64,000 nt of DNA from assembly GCF_001723175.1 (NCBI RefSeq), contig NC_064650.1, positions 620,001-684,000 on the forward strand, in the 5' to 3' direction. Of the stretch, positions 47,483 to 58,598 are shown in pieces. Below the pieces are notes generated by a model. That model was given only the letters and a program-made list of their open reading frames with translations, had not been told where the DNA came from and ran no database searches. The stretch's first letter is position 1; each line of letters begins with the position of its first letter. The position numbers were made by a program, and so were the translations under genes. Source of the stretch: Penicillium oxalicum. Taxonomy: Eukaryota; Ascomycota; Eurotiomycetes; Eurotiales; Aspergillaceae.

Positions 47483-49188
47483 CTGGATGTCAATTGGGGA
47501 GGGGATCTGTTGCGTGATGTAGATAGAGAGATCTGCATTGTGTAGAGTGATGGCCTCCGACGCGGACCGGTCTTTGTGTTTGAGTCCTTCTGTTTTTAGA
47601 CCTCGGAGTCCATGTATTTGCTGGATAACCTTCCGAGCAAACCAAGGATTAGGATGACCTCGCCTCGGACAGCTTCTCCGAGAACTTGTTTCTGGACACT
47701 CCTCGCTCTTGCAGGCATTTTTGGTTTCACGAACGACCTTCTATTTGCATGGAGATGAATTTGTGCCGACAGGGTTGTACTGATGTAATTGTAATGATTA
47801 TTATCGCCGTGTGAGACATAGCGGATGTCATGAATTTGAAATGGATTCAAAAAGTGAATTGAGCCTAAAGTAGCCAAAGATGCTCGCAAGGGTTTTCACC
47901 TGCTAGTCGTTGACGTTTGTTGACTTCAAACTGAGGGAGCCGGGCACCAGCCTTCATTTGTTTCGAGATTGGCCTTGTTGGACAACACCTTTACCCCTCG
48001 ACTTTGTGTGACTTTCTGAGAGCCTCCGACTGGAGTTTTCGCGCTTCATCGACATGGACGGCCGTGGACATTTTTTTATTTTTAGTGGGCACGCAAGATG
48101 CTCGCCAGTCACCGATCATCAACACGTGCAAGGGAAATGGAAAACCATCCAGACTACGCCGTTCATCGTCAGTGGATCCCGTCCATATTAATAGAATTGT
48201 TTCTTTGATTGGACAAGAGCTCTTATGAACAAACTAAGCTGAAACCGCGACAGTCACTTTGTCCATTTGGCGCGCGCGAACCGAGGTCTTAGCGCCGATC
48301 TGTCCAGGGTTCCTTCCACTCAAACGGCCCACTGGGGCTCTGCCAAGCGATTCACTTTGTCAATCAAAGAATGTCAGATGCTCAGGTCATGAAGAATGAG
48401 ATGCAGTGTATTCTCCTGAGAGCGTTTCATGTTTCTTTGACAGGTCCCTGTTGTGTGGAGGAGCGGGCTGGCTCCGTAGCCGACGTGGTGGAGTCTGCGA
48501 CGCCGGATGGCCAGCACCTGGGCCAGAGAGAGCATGAGGAAAAAGACAAACAGGAGATTTGTGTTTGTCCCTGGACCGAGAGGACCGTGTTTTGTTGAAG
48601 AGATTGGGGAAGTGGAAGGGAAAGATGTATAAAGTCTTGCCGATTTCCCAAATGTCAGTGGATGAAACAAACATCATCTTGAACGACTTTCCTTTTTCTT
48701 CCTTTTACATTGTCAACCCACTTTTCTTTTCTCGCGTCTACTTCTATTCCATCACATTTCAGGACATTCGATATTGAATTTCAAGCTAATCTTGATCTGT
48801 TCTCGTCGACTATCTTCTTTTGTTGAACAGACTTCCGTCTCTCTTTCTCTCTCTCTCTCTCTCCCTTCCAAAAGGGTTTACCGATCATTTCTTACTGAGG
48901 ATTCCCTTGGAACCTCCCATAAGACTTTCTGATTCTCATCTCGACACGAGTGTCCGAGACGTCTCAAATCTTCATATTTTTTTCCTTCTCTGATCCTCCT
49001 GGTTTCCTCCCTGCGCTGGTCGCAACTGCATCTCTTGTCGGAAACAAAAGCCATCCCCATATTTTTACTTTTACTTTCTTTCCTCATCACACCCACTATC
49101 CGCCCTCGACGCATCTCCTTTTATTCTCAAGTTTAAAGAGAACGCTAAAACAACAAATCCACGAGTTCCATTCCCAGCCCTCGACAAA
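47483..49188. other. intergenic region, CT-rich before the membrane protein gene
   Basis: This 1.7 kb between two + strand genes has no supported coding frame. A CT dinucleotide tract lies at 48847-48862, and pyrimidine-rich sequence continues to the start of the next gene, fitting a promoter and leader. Confidence 0.5.
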
Positions 49189-50010
49189 ATGTCCTTCCTT
49201 GTCGTTCCCCTCCTCAAATTCGGCGTCTCCAAGGCCAAAAAACACCACGACGCCAAGAAACAAGCCAAACAAGGCGAGCAATTCCAACAATCCGGCAATG
49301 CCTTCTCCTACGGACCTGATGCACCCATCCACATGGCCAACTACCCATCCAACGTCGGTCCTGGCGCCGACCTCCACTTCCCACCTCCAGCCAAGGACTC
49401 CACAAGCACAAGAACCAAGATCATGGGCATGTTCATGTCCGCCGTACGATTCCTGCAGCTCGTCTTTGGATTGACCGTTCTCGGCCTATATGGTCGAGAT
49501 GTGCATCATGACCACGAGAATGGGGAGAAAGCACGCGCCAGGTGGGTGTTTGCTTTGATCACGGCGTTTCTGGCCACGCTTACGGCGGGTATCAGTTTGG
49601 GACTGCCCTTTCTGATGAGTCGGATGAGATCGTCTTCTTTATCTTCTGCTAGGGCCAGAAGCACCACGTTGATACTTCCTCGATTTGTGTGGGAGTTTGT
49701 CCTGTGTGTTTTGTGGTTGACGCTGTTTGGCATCTTTGGGAAAATGTACATTGGGGTTTATCCTGTTACCCAGCATTCCTCGGGCAAGCAAGTGCCTGAT
49801 GGGGAGAGTACAAGCAGCTCGTCGGTGGTGATTTCACCGCTAGGTGATGCTGCGAAGATCAACCGCATGCGTCATGCAGTCTGGATTGACTTGGTGAATC
49901 TCTTAATGTGGGTGGGGACTGCGGCGTTTGTGTTGCTGCGCTGGTTGAAGAGTCGACGGGTCGAAAGCGGGGATGAGGCCATGGATGCTGAGAAGGCTGA
50001 TCAGTTTTGA
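49189..50010 (+). CDS. four-helix membrane protein, MARVEL-like
   Basis: A single exon of 273 aa starts MSFLVVPLLKFGVSKAKKHH, in a favourable context (caaaATGTCC). The first 75 residues are basic and polar. Four hydrophobic segments follow at about 80-101, 117-142, 160-184 and 230-252, with a basic residue block after the fourth (RWLKSRR) and an acidic tail. The spacing resembles fungal MARVEL-type proteins of the plasma membrane or vesicles, but no diagnostic motif is visible, so the family call is tentative. The helix 1-2 loop is His/Asp-rich (RDVHHDHENGE). The function is unknown. Confidence 0.8.
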   Translation: MSFLVVPLLKFGVSKAKKHHDAKKQAKQGEQFQQSGNAFSYGPDAPIHMANYPSNVGPGADLHFPPPAKDSTSTRTKIMGMFMSAVRFLQLVFGLTVLGLYGRDVHHDHENGEKARARWVFALITAFLATLTAGISLGLPFLMSRMRSSSLSSARARSTTLILPRFVWEFVLCVLWLTLFGIFGKMYIGVYPVTQHSSGKQVPDGESTSSSSVVISPLGDAAKINRMRHAVWIDLVNLLMWVGTAAFVLLRWLKSRRVESGDEAMDAEKADQF

Positions 50011-51660
50011 TGGATCAGTTGCTTTTCTTTTGGTTGTACATCTAGTGATATGGCTGGAAGATTTGGCACACGATCCTTGTGCGGTGGGATGGAAGTCAAT
50101 GGACAGAGAAAGGCTGGAGTTTTGGTTTGCAAGACTGCTGAGCAGATTCGATAGACGGAGTTGATGCGCGATGTCGCGGCCGTTTTTTTTTTCTTTTTTC
50201 TTCTTCTTTTCTTTTTATCTTCTACTTAGAGTCGGGCATGGAGATCAGCATAAGCCAAGGTCAGAACTTCCCATTGGAATGATCAACATAATTCAATCGC
50301 AAATCTTAGTCTGTGTGGCCATTTCAGAAATTCCACCGTAGTATGAAAACACTAAATGCAAAAGAAAAGAAAAGAAAAAGAAAAAGGTCTAATTATCCAT
50401 CCTTGTACCTTCGACAGGCGGGAGAACCTTACATTAATTCCCAACACGCAGGCCTCGCAAACATGTTCTACCTAACTTTCTGCCGCCAGCTGCTCCAAAA
50501 CGCACAATAACTCATCTCCACATCGAGGTAAATGCGCAGCAGCCATCTATTATCAGAACAGATAAGGATTAAAATATGTCTTTCCCCTCCTCCCTAAGTT
50601 ATCACCAGTGTACCTACCACTAGTGCTAGATATACCTGTTCGCTGTACATGGGTATATACCCTAGAGTTCACAGCACTAACTCCAGGTACAAGGCAGTAC
50701 TTAGTAGGTACTACTACCTAGTACTAATAACTCCAATGACGATAAACTCCCAAACCACAAAAATCGGGACGGCCCGAACTCGGGCCGAAGTGGACGCTGG
50801 TGGACTTGTTCCAGACACGGAAGAAGCGAAACTCCACAACCATAGTCCGGTCTGGTGTGTTTTATAGTTTCTTCCAATACAATCCAGCCTGTGGAACCAA
50901 GTGCAACGGGACATAACTGAGAGCTTACGCTGGTGATGGTCATCAGGGTTAGGAGGGTGATGTGATTACCCAGAGACTCCTGACTTTACGGAATCTTCAC
51001 GCTGGGCGAATGGAGGTGATTTTAACCAGGCGAGATCTAGGGTGTCGAGTTTGTTTTGATACTGTTTTTTCAGGGCTTTCGAAAGAATAGAGCTTTCGGT
51101 ATCTTTCTTTTTCTTTTTTTTTTTGCTTCTCGCTGGAGATGGATGGGGAATTTGCGAAATGGCAGTACCTTTGGTAGGTGTCTTGCTGAGATTTTCGCTT
51201 TTGAAGGAAATAGATGGATCTTGTAGAAAGGAGCTTGCAGAAGAGGGTATCTACCGGGGAAAAATTGAATATTCGGATTCATGTTTTGATTTTTACAGAT
51301 GCGCTGTATATTGCTTGCTAGCATTGTACCGTGTATTTCCTGCTTCTTGCCAGCGGGGTCGGTCTGATTTTCTTGCCAAAGGGGGCACTGGCGCCTTTCC
51401 CCAATTGGTGGATGAGAGACATTTTCACAAATGATTGCCCTGCATGGTATTTGACAGGCGGTCACAAGCCCCCTACTCCTCCCCGCCCTGTGTCAGTTTG
51501 TAGAGGATGAGATTACTTTTGTTTCTTCTCAGTCGATAGCTTGTTGGACCCCCCGACCTAGGAAGCAGACGTCTATTGTCGAGACCGAAACTGTCAGGTG
51601 CGGCAAAAACAGAGACAAAGAGGGAGAGAAGAATTATAGCGCTCGTGCTACGTCTCCATC
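50011..51660. other. convergent intergenic region
   Basis: No supported gene. A/G-rich simple sequence (AAAAG repeats) lies near 50360-50386, and clustered GTAGGTA/TACCTA words near 50690-50735. The minus-strand frame 51070-51465 has no domain. Confidence 0.5.
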
Positions 51661-53113
51661 TTAAGTCAAGGTGTATCCGCCGTCAACGCGAAGATCCGCG
51701 CCCGTAATATACTTGGAGGCGTCACTGAGCAGGAATGTCACCGCACCCATGAGGTCCTCGGGGGTTCCCATTTTACCGGCAGGGATCAGGGAAATCCATT
51801 TGTCGCGGAGTTGAGGGTTCTCATCGAGAATCTTGCGGGTACTAAATAGATTGTCAGCACACTGTCTCCATGATCATCTTTTGTCCTCGCCTGAACGCCT
51901 GGCTTTTTTTCCATCCAGTGTCTCGATATACTCACAGGGCAGTCAGCATGTAGCCAGGGCTGATACAGTTCACTCGAATATCTTGGGCCGCCCACTCCAC
52001 GGCCAGCGAGGCCGCCAGGTGACGCACCGCTGCCTTGGCGGCGTTGTACGGAGCCTGGGGCTGGGGCACATTGACAATAGAGCCGGACATGGAGCCGATC
52101 ATGACAATACTCCCCGGTGCTTTGCGTTCCATGAGGTGCTTGGCCACACCCGTTGCAAACAGATATGTGCCATCGACATTGACCCCCCAGAGTTTCTTCA
52201 TGCGGTCGAATGGGTAGCTGATGGCGTCAAAGTTCTCGGTAAAGCCGGCGGATGTGACGAGGTTGTCAATGCGGTTATGTTTGGCCAAGACCTCAGCCAG
52301 AGCTTCCTGAACGGAATCAGGGTTGGAGACATCGGCGTAGTGAGCCGTCACATTGGGCATTCTTTCGAGTAGATCATGAATTAGTCTCTCGAGAAGGAGG
52401 GGGGGGGGGAGTTCAAACCCCATACGTGATGGGATGGATTCATTCAGACTCACTGTTCAAGCCCTGGATTCTCCTTGCGAAATTGCTCAATGAGCTTCCC
52501 AGCTTGTTCTTCCGCCTCGGCCTCTATATAATCCAATTAGCGAGTTTCACAAAACGATTCGAGACATTGAAATTTGCAAGAAATGGCCCGTCTCAAACTC
52601 GGGTACATAGCATGATGGTTTGGAATCCCCCCAAAGCAACTCATTTTTGCAGCTGTGACCACAACGATCCACCATGTCTCGCTCTATCAACTTTGAATTC
52701 AGACTTACTATTCAAATCAACAATGGCCAAATCCGACCCGGACGCCACCAAGCCCTGACCCATCACCAACCCCAGCCCTCGTGCACCCCCGGTCACCAAG
52801 CTGACCTTGTTCTCCAGGGAGAACTGCGCCAAGTGCGCTTGAAGTGCATGCCTCCACGACCCTGCACGACGGGCTGCGCCGGCATCTCGCTGTCGGGAGG
52901 GTATTCAATTTGAACGCTCTCATCAGTCCGGGCGAATTTACCCTGATGCTCGGGGGAGCTTGCTCGGAGCAGAGGATCATTTTGGGGATCATCGGACTTG
53001 TTGTTGGGACGCGCCGTGGAGGAGGAGAAAGGTCGGAATGAAGATGAGAGTACTCCAGGGCGGGCGGTGTTCAGCGCCTGCGTGGCGGAGCGGGCGACCG
53101 CGCGGTTGAACAT
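51661..53113 (-). CDS. mitochondrial-type short-chain dehydrogenase with apparent frameshift
   Basis: Four exons are visible: 52709-53113, 52454-52523, 51936-52361 and 51661-51841, all with good GT/AG sites. The N-terminus ([20 protein letters not shown], then [14 protein letters not shown]) looks like a mitochondrial presequence. The SDR core has the NAD(P) motif [21 protein letters not shown], the catalytic [10 protein letters not shown] and APYNAAKAA (Ser, Tyr, Lys) and [10 protein letters not shown], ending [11 protein letters not shown]. It resembles polyol or sorbose reductases of the SDR class. The coding length is one base short of a multiple of three: the frame changes near 52829-52834, between HFKRT and AQFSLENKV, where one T seems to be missing. 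A 47-nt intron with a poor GTCGTG donor could also bridge the gap. With the base restored the protein would be about 360 aa. Confidence 0.75.
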
Positions 53114-54899
53114 GGTCGTCAACTGGCTCGATGGATGGGAGGTTGAGGCAAAAAGAGAGTAGGAGGAGAGAAAAGAAAGGATCTGGAGGGAGAACTGTAG
53201 ATTGGGAGCAATTGAGCAGATGTGGGAGGATGACGAAGATCGTCTCAATGGGCACCGCAAGAAGTGAGGTATGCGTCAGATGACGGGTGGGGATGGGTAG
53301 GGTCCAGCGTGGACAACAGGGAGGCGATGCGAGGGGATTGAATGAACCGTCTTATCCACGAAAGAATGGGGGAACTGGTCCAGAAATAGTCGAGGGTGAA
53401 AAATGTCTGCAGTTGATCACCGGGGAAAGAGAGAAGAGAGACGAGGAAGGCGAGGGCATGTGTCTTAAAAAAAGAAACATGATATCGATGGCCGTGACCG
53501 GGTCGATCTACTGGAGGTTTTGACTTCCATCGGAGGCCGATTGACTCGTTCCAATTGCCCGGGAGCTCGAGCTTCTCGAAGTGGCGTTGGACTCGAGACC
53601 GGGATTCAGGCTCGGAGGCCGCATGCTGCCATCCACTCGCTCACGATTGGTAGACACGATCGCGACTGGGGCCTCTGGGGGAAAAGAAAAAGTGTACAAT
53701 TCGCCTCTGAGGATGAAGGGATCTTCGCTGCTCCGCGGTCAGGACTTGATTCGAGAGAGTACACGAGTACCCGTTGGAGGAAAAGAGAAGCACGGATCAC
53801 TGTGGCAGTCAAGTGTACCGGTAATGACACTGCCCAGTAAGGTCACCGATGGACTGGATGCGATGTCAATTGTTCACTGCTGTTTGCTTGGCTTGACGGT
53901 CGTCAATTCGTTCTCAGGTGCCGATGTACTGTAGAACGACCGTACCTTTGTACCTTCCACTGCAAGTACGATGTGCTGAGTACTTTACTGTTGTTGATCC
54001 AAAGACGTGGGGCGACTGAGACGAGTGGATCGGGCGGAATTGAGTTGCTGATGACTTGCTACCCTGGACGCAAGGTACTTCCAGTCCCGAGCAGGTACTT
54101 GGACGACTCTGTGCACCCAAGACACCGCCATCTCTTCATTCACCTTCGTATCCCATCGTGATCATCCATTTCCAAGGAGATGACGATAGATTCATCTCCA
54201 TACGAGGTACATGGTCTCACTTCATATAGTATACCTCATGTGGTTACTATGAGCAGCATGCGCAGAAGCATGCTACTACTCATAGTACAAGGGGTAAGAC
54301 TCGAGTCGCTATCACTTGATGATCCAAGTGCTCCTCCGGGTCCCCAATACCGCGAACTCGTTGCCTCCATCGCGATGAATGTCAGCTGGACATGGGCGGA
54401 TACTGCGGACCCAGTGGGTTTCGTTACTGAGCTCTGATGGGTCCGGGTCCAGACCCCCCGGACCCGCATCCCCCCGCCTCCGACCGGCGCGTCCAGGCCT
54501 GAATCACTCCTGGTTGATCACGGGACTACGCCAGGAAAATCGATGCTGGTCCAGCTGACCTGCCCATCTAGATACCTCGATTCTTTCGGTGAGCTCGGTC
54601 TCTTTGACACTAGGCTGCTGGGTGCTTCTGCGCGGGATGCGGTGCATGTCTATCGCATCAATTTTCTTTTTTTTTCTCTCTCTTGGTATCCTGCAGTAAC
54701 AACTGGCATCTTGCCACCGTGGAGGGTACTTACCGTACGCCCAGTGCCCAGTGCCCACATTGCGGGAGTCATCCCTTTTTCAAACCCGGAATGGGGCCAT
54801 TCAAAAAAGATGACAGGTTTCCTGCTTCTGCGAGGATCACCGTGTATCCCGTCCGCCACCACGAGGCCTTGACGACCGCTGTCTGTGGCCGAATGACAA

Positions 54900-54920
54900 T
54901 GCAGGGCACCATGCCCTGCA
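54900..54920. repeat. 9-bp inverted repeat
   Basis: TGCAGGGCA and TGCCCTGCA are exact reverse complements separated by 3 nt (CCA). Confidence 0.75.
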
Positions 54921-54976
54921 CAGCAATGCATAAGGACTGACTTGCCATGCAACGGCTGAGGTGCCTGGTACCCTGG

Positions 54977-54999
54977 CCCGCGGCAACGGTTGCCGCGGG
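54977..54999. repeat. 23-nt near-perfect GC-rich palindrome
   Basis: CCCGCGGCAAC and GTTGCCGCGGG are exact reverse complements separated by one G. Such palindromes can be binding sites of dimeric regulators or form RNA hairpins. Confidence 0.75.
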
Positions 55000-55476
55000 G
55001 CTTGCGAGAAGTTTACTGATAATTTATGCACCTGTCAACTCCTAGTTTGCGATTTTCCTGGAGTCAGATACTCGCATTATAGAGCTCAGCCTCTCTCTTT
55101 CTGATTCAAGGGATGATCGAGAAGAGACTTTTTGAATGATCAAGTGGAGTCCAAGACATCCCTTCTGTGGAGAAGCGTGGAACCCTGCAGAGAGGCCATT
55201 CACAACCTCTAACAGCGAGGCTCATCGTCTGGCAGACTCTCTCAAAAGATAATCAAGCATCTCAGATCAGAGGTTGCATTACTTGAGAAAAACGTCTAAA
55301 GAACCCTAATATTCTGGGAGCAAACTGACAGGGCGTATGGTGGATGACTCGATAAACTCGGGGTTAAAATCAAAACGGTATATATTCATGCTCACAAATA
55401 CAAGAATGCTCCGACCATAAAAACTCCAACTTATTTCTTTCAGTCCCAGCGAAAAGTTTTCAGCACATGAGATAAT

Positions 55477-58014
55477 CTACTGCGACTCGGCTTCATCGGC
55501 AAACTCAACCAGAGGCGTTCCGCTCTTGCATTGGTCCTACAGGTCAAAACCATATTAGTAAATACGCCAAGAACGGTCCCGCAAGGTCATGAGAGGCCAA
55601 GGGGATAAAGAACAATCAAATCAAATCAAAAAAGGATCGAGTCGAAATAGACTTACACCTTGTTGATGAACCACGCGAGCAATAGTCCCACGTTGTGGGC
55701 TTCGAATCACAGTCTCCATCTTCATACTCTCAATCACCACCAACGGTTGGTCCTTCTCGACCACATCTCCGGCCTGCACTTCAACCCGCAGCACCTTGCA
55801 AGGCATCGGTGCCAGGACGCTGTTGGCCACATCCTTGAGACCCAGGGCCTTTTCCATCCACTTGGCCCGTGGTACGCCCAGACGATACTGCTTCCCGCGT
55901 TGAAACGCGATCACCATGTCCATCTCCGCGTCTTGGACGACCGTCGTGTCCAGTCGTGTGTGTCCGAAGAATGAAGTCACCACGCGAGAGGTCGGATCCA
56001 TGCTGCTCGTGACTTGGGAGAACACTTGAGATCCGACCTCGAGGTTGAACGTCTGATCCCCTGTTTGCTGGACGCGGACATCGAAGGTGGTCACTTCAGC
56101 ATCCGGACCACTGGCCGAGGTAAACGACAGCTGCCTCTGCTGGTAATTGGGGGCGAATCCCACGGTCGTGCCGGCAAGACCCGCAGAGGGGGCCGCGCGC
56201 GCGCTCAACATGTCACGGTGCAGGCAGGCCAATGCGACCTGGGCGAGAACTTCATCCTCGATGACCTTGGGGGCGAAGAGTTCCTCGCGGTGCTTCTCAA
56301 TGTAGCCAGTCTCGACGGCGCCGGCAATGAAGTCTGGGCTGCGGCAGACCGTCTTCAGAAACTCGATATTAGTGACAGGTCCGGCCACCTCGTACTGTTC
56401 CAGTGCGGTGGCCAGCTTGCGCAGGGCTTCCTCACGGGTTTCGCCCCGGACAATCAGCTTGGAGATCATGGGATCATAATGGGCCGACACATCATCGCCC
56501 TCGACGAAGCCGGCATCGATACGCACGTCCTTGCTAGTGGCGGGAGTCCGCACGTGGAGCAATCGACCAGAGTCGGGAATGAATCCCATGTCGGGGTTCT
56601 CAGCATAGATGCGAGCTTCAATGGCGTGACCGCTCAGCGCAATGTTCCGTTCCACTTCCTCTTGAGTCATCGGCAGAGGAGCCCCTTCGGCCACCATGAT
56701 CTGCCAGTGAACCAGGTCCTGACCGGTGACCATCTCGGTCACGGGGTGCTCGACCTGCAGACGGGTGTTCATCTCCATAAAGTAGAAATCACCAGAGTCG
56801 TTATCAAAGATAAACTCCACGGTACCAGCACCCTCGTATCCGACTGCAAGCGCAGCCGCGCGAGCTTTGTCCCACAGATCCTTTCGTGTGGCATCCGGAA
56901 GATGAGGGGCAGGGGATTCCTCCAGGATCTTCTGGTGCCGGCGCTGAATACTGCAGTCTCGTTCGCCCAAAGCGACGGAGTTGCCGTGCTTGTCCGCAAA
57001 CACTTGCACCTCAATGTGGCGCGGTGTGGTGATGTACTTCTCCACCAGAACGTGGTCATCTCCGAACGAGTTCATCGCCTCCGACTTTGCCGATTGCAAT
57101 TGTGCCTGGAACTCCGATTTGGAGTGCGCAATACGCATGCCCTTTCCGCCACCTCCCTTGATAGCCTTGATCAGCACCGGGTATGTGATCTTATCGGCTT
57201 CGGCCTCGAGGAAAGCGGGATCTTGGTTCTGGCCGTGGTAACCGGGAACGCAGGGCACACCCGCGGCAAGCATGATCTCCTTGGATCGACTGCACATTGT
57301 TAGAGGATTCTGCGTTGGTCGCTCACGACAATAGACTTTCAAACAAACCTCTTGTCACCCATATCTTCAATTGCCTTCCATGGAGGCCCAATAAACACGA
57401 TGCCGGCCTCGGTACATTTCCGCGCAAATGCGGAGTTCTCACTTAACTAGAGACCAATGCAGGTCAGCTCCACATGTCAAATTCGTAAAAAGTATTCATC
57501 ACGGTAAATTGTCTCCCGGGGGGAGCTTTAGAGACACAATTCCGGGCACTCACAAATCCATACCCAGGGTGAATACCGCGACACCCCTCCTTCTTCGCGA
57601 TTTCAATGATGCGATCACCATCCAGGTAAGCTGATACCGAGCCTAAATTGAAAGCAAACGGCGTACTCAACGCATGCTGTGCTCGGCTATCGGGATCAGT
57701 GTAAAGAGTCGTAACGCGAATTCCATGCTCCGCGGCGGTCCGCCCAACGCGACTTGAACCCCCCAGAAAGTCAGCATTAGCATTTTCCAAAGCGCATCAC
57801 GAACGACCTGACCAGCACCGGAAATTGCTTTTTATTTTCTCTAGAATCACAAGAAAACTCACAGTGCAATCTCGCCACGATTAGCAATCAAAATTGAGTC
57901 AAGGGTCTTGCTGCCCTGTGACGTGCTTGCAACCGAGGATGCAGCTCTTGTGCTCCTCCGAGCGGCGGTCGGCGCGAGGCGGGGAGTAATGCGGAGAAGG
58001 GATGAGAGCGTCAT
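55477..58014 (-). CDS. mccA: methylcrotonoyl-CoA carboxylase biotin-containing (alpha) subunit
   Basis: Five exons, 57863-58014, 57554-57752, 57349-57446, 55657-57289 and 55477-55536, encode 713 aa and all phases agree. The N-terminus (MTLSSLLRITPRLAPTAARR) is a mitochondrial presequence. The biotin carboxylase part starts ILIANRGEIALRVGRTA and includes GIHPGYGF, LSENSAFA, the ATP-grasp glycine loop KGGGGKGMR, ERDCSIQRRHQKI and EMNTRLQVEHPVTE. The C-terminal biotinyl domain has ESMKMET with Lys673 as the biotinylation site (commonly AMKM, here SMKM). The central region matches 3-methylcrotonyl-CoA carboxylase better than propionyl-CoA or acetyl-CoA carboxylases, as judged by overall length and organisation. 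The enzyme carboxylates 3-methylcrotonyl-CoA in mitochondrial leucine catabolism, together with MccB. Neither mccB nor ivdA is in the window. Confidence 0.92.
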
Positions 58015-58598
58015 GGCGCACCAATTCTAAGCAGCGTGGAGATGATGGCGAAGCTGCTATATGGGAGAGGTCCAGATATTAATTGGAGGTCTTTCAGACT
58101 AGGTTCATGATCAGATTTAGAATAAAGCAGTGGGGGGTTTAGAGCAGGGAGAAAATGAGAGAAAGTGAGAGGAAGTGGAAGTGAATTTGCTACCATCTTC
58201 GTGATGCAGTTGAAGCACATGAGCTGCGGACCTGCTTCAGCCGACGCAAAGCGAGATTGCGGGGAAAGCCGAGGCTTACCTCATCACTTGCCGCTTGCCG
58301 TATGAGGAAGTGTATTATGAACGGAAGTTGAGTCGTATGCTGCGATGATGGCTCCCTGCAGTTCCATAGTAGATTTTGAAAAGGTTTCTCATGGTACATT
58401 TCTATTGTGTTGTTTGATTGACTTGACTAGAGTTCGGTAAGAAAAGGGTGAATCCACAAGACGATTTCTTGGACAACACGCTCTTCCTCCCAGAAAACAG
58501 GTGAACGACAGTTGGCTATGCGGTGCTCAGCCGAAGCTCGACTTGGCGAGCATAACTACGATATCTCCAGATCATCTCAAGAGCAAGACTAAGACATA
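58015..58598. other. mccA upstream region
   Basis: About 580 nt separate the mccA start from the 3' end of the amidohydrolase gene. A CCGAGG hexamer at 58269-58274 (CCTCGG on the mccA strand) equals the core of fungal fatty-acid regulator (FarA/FarB) sites. No gene is seen. Confidence 0.4.

Larger units (their letters stand above)
53114..55476. other. intergenic region with two strong hairpins
   Basis: This 2.4 kb between the SDR 5' end and the mccA 3' end has no supported gene. Two inverted repeats lie close together at 54900-54920 and 54977-54999 (listed separately). Open frames such as 53520-53840 and 54543-54872 overlap others and show no domains. Confidence 0.45.

Noticed and set aside
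56014..57303. 429-codon + strand frame opposite mccA
   Set aside because: It is the antisense shadow of the main mccA exon, which has unmistakable carboxylase motifs on the minus strand.
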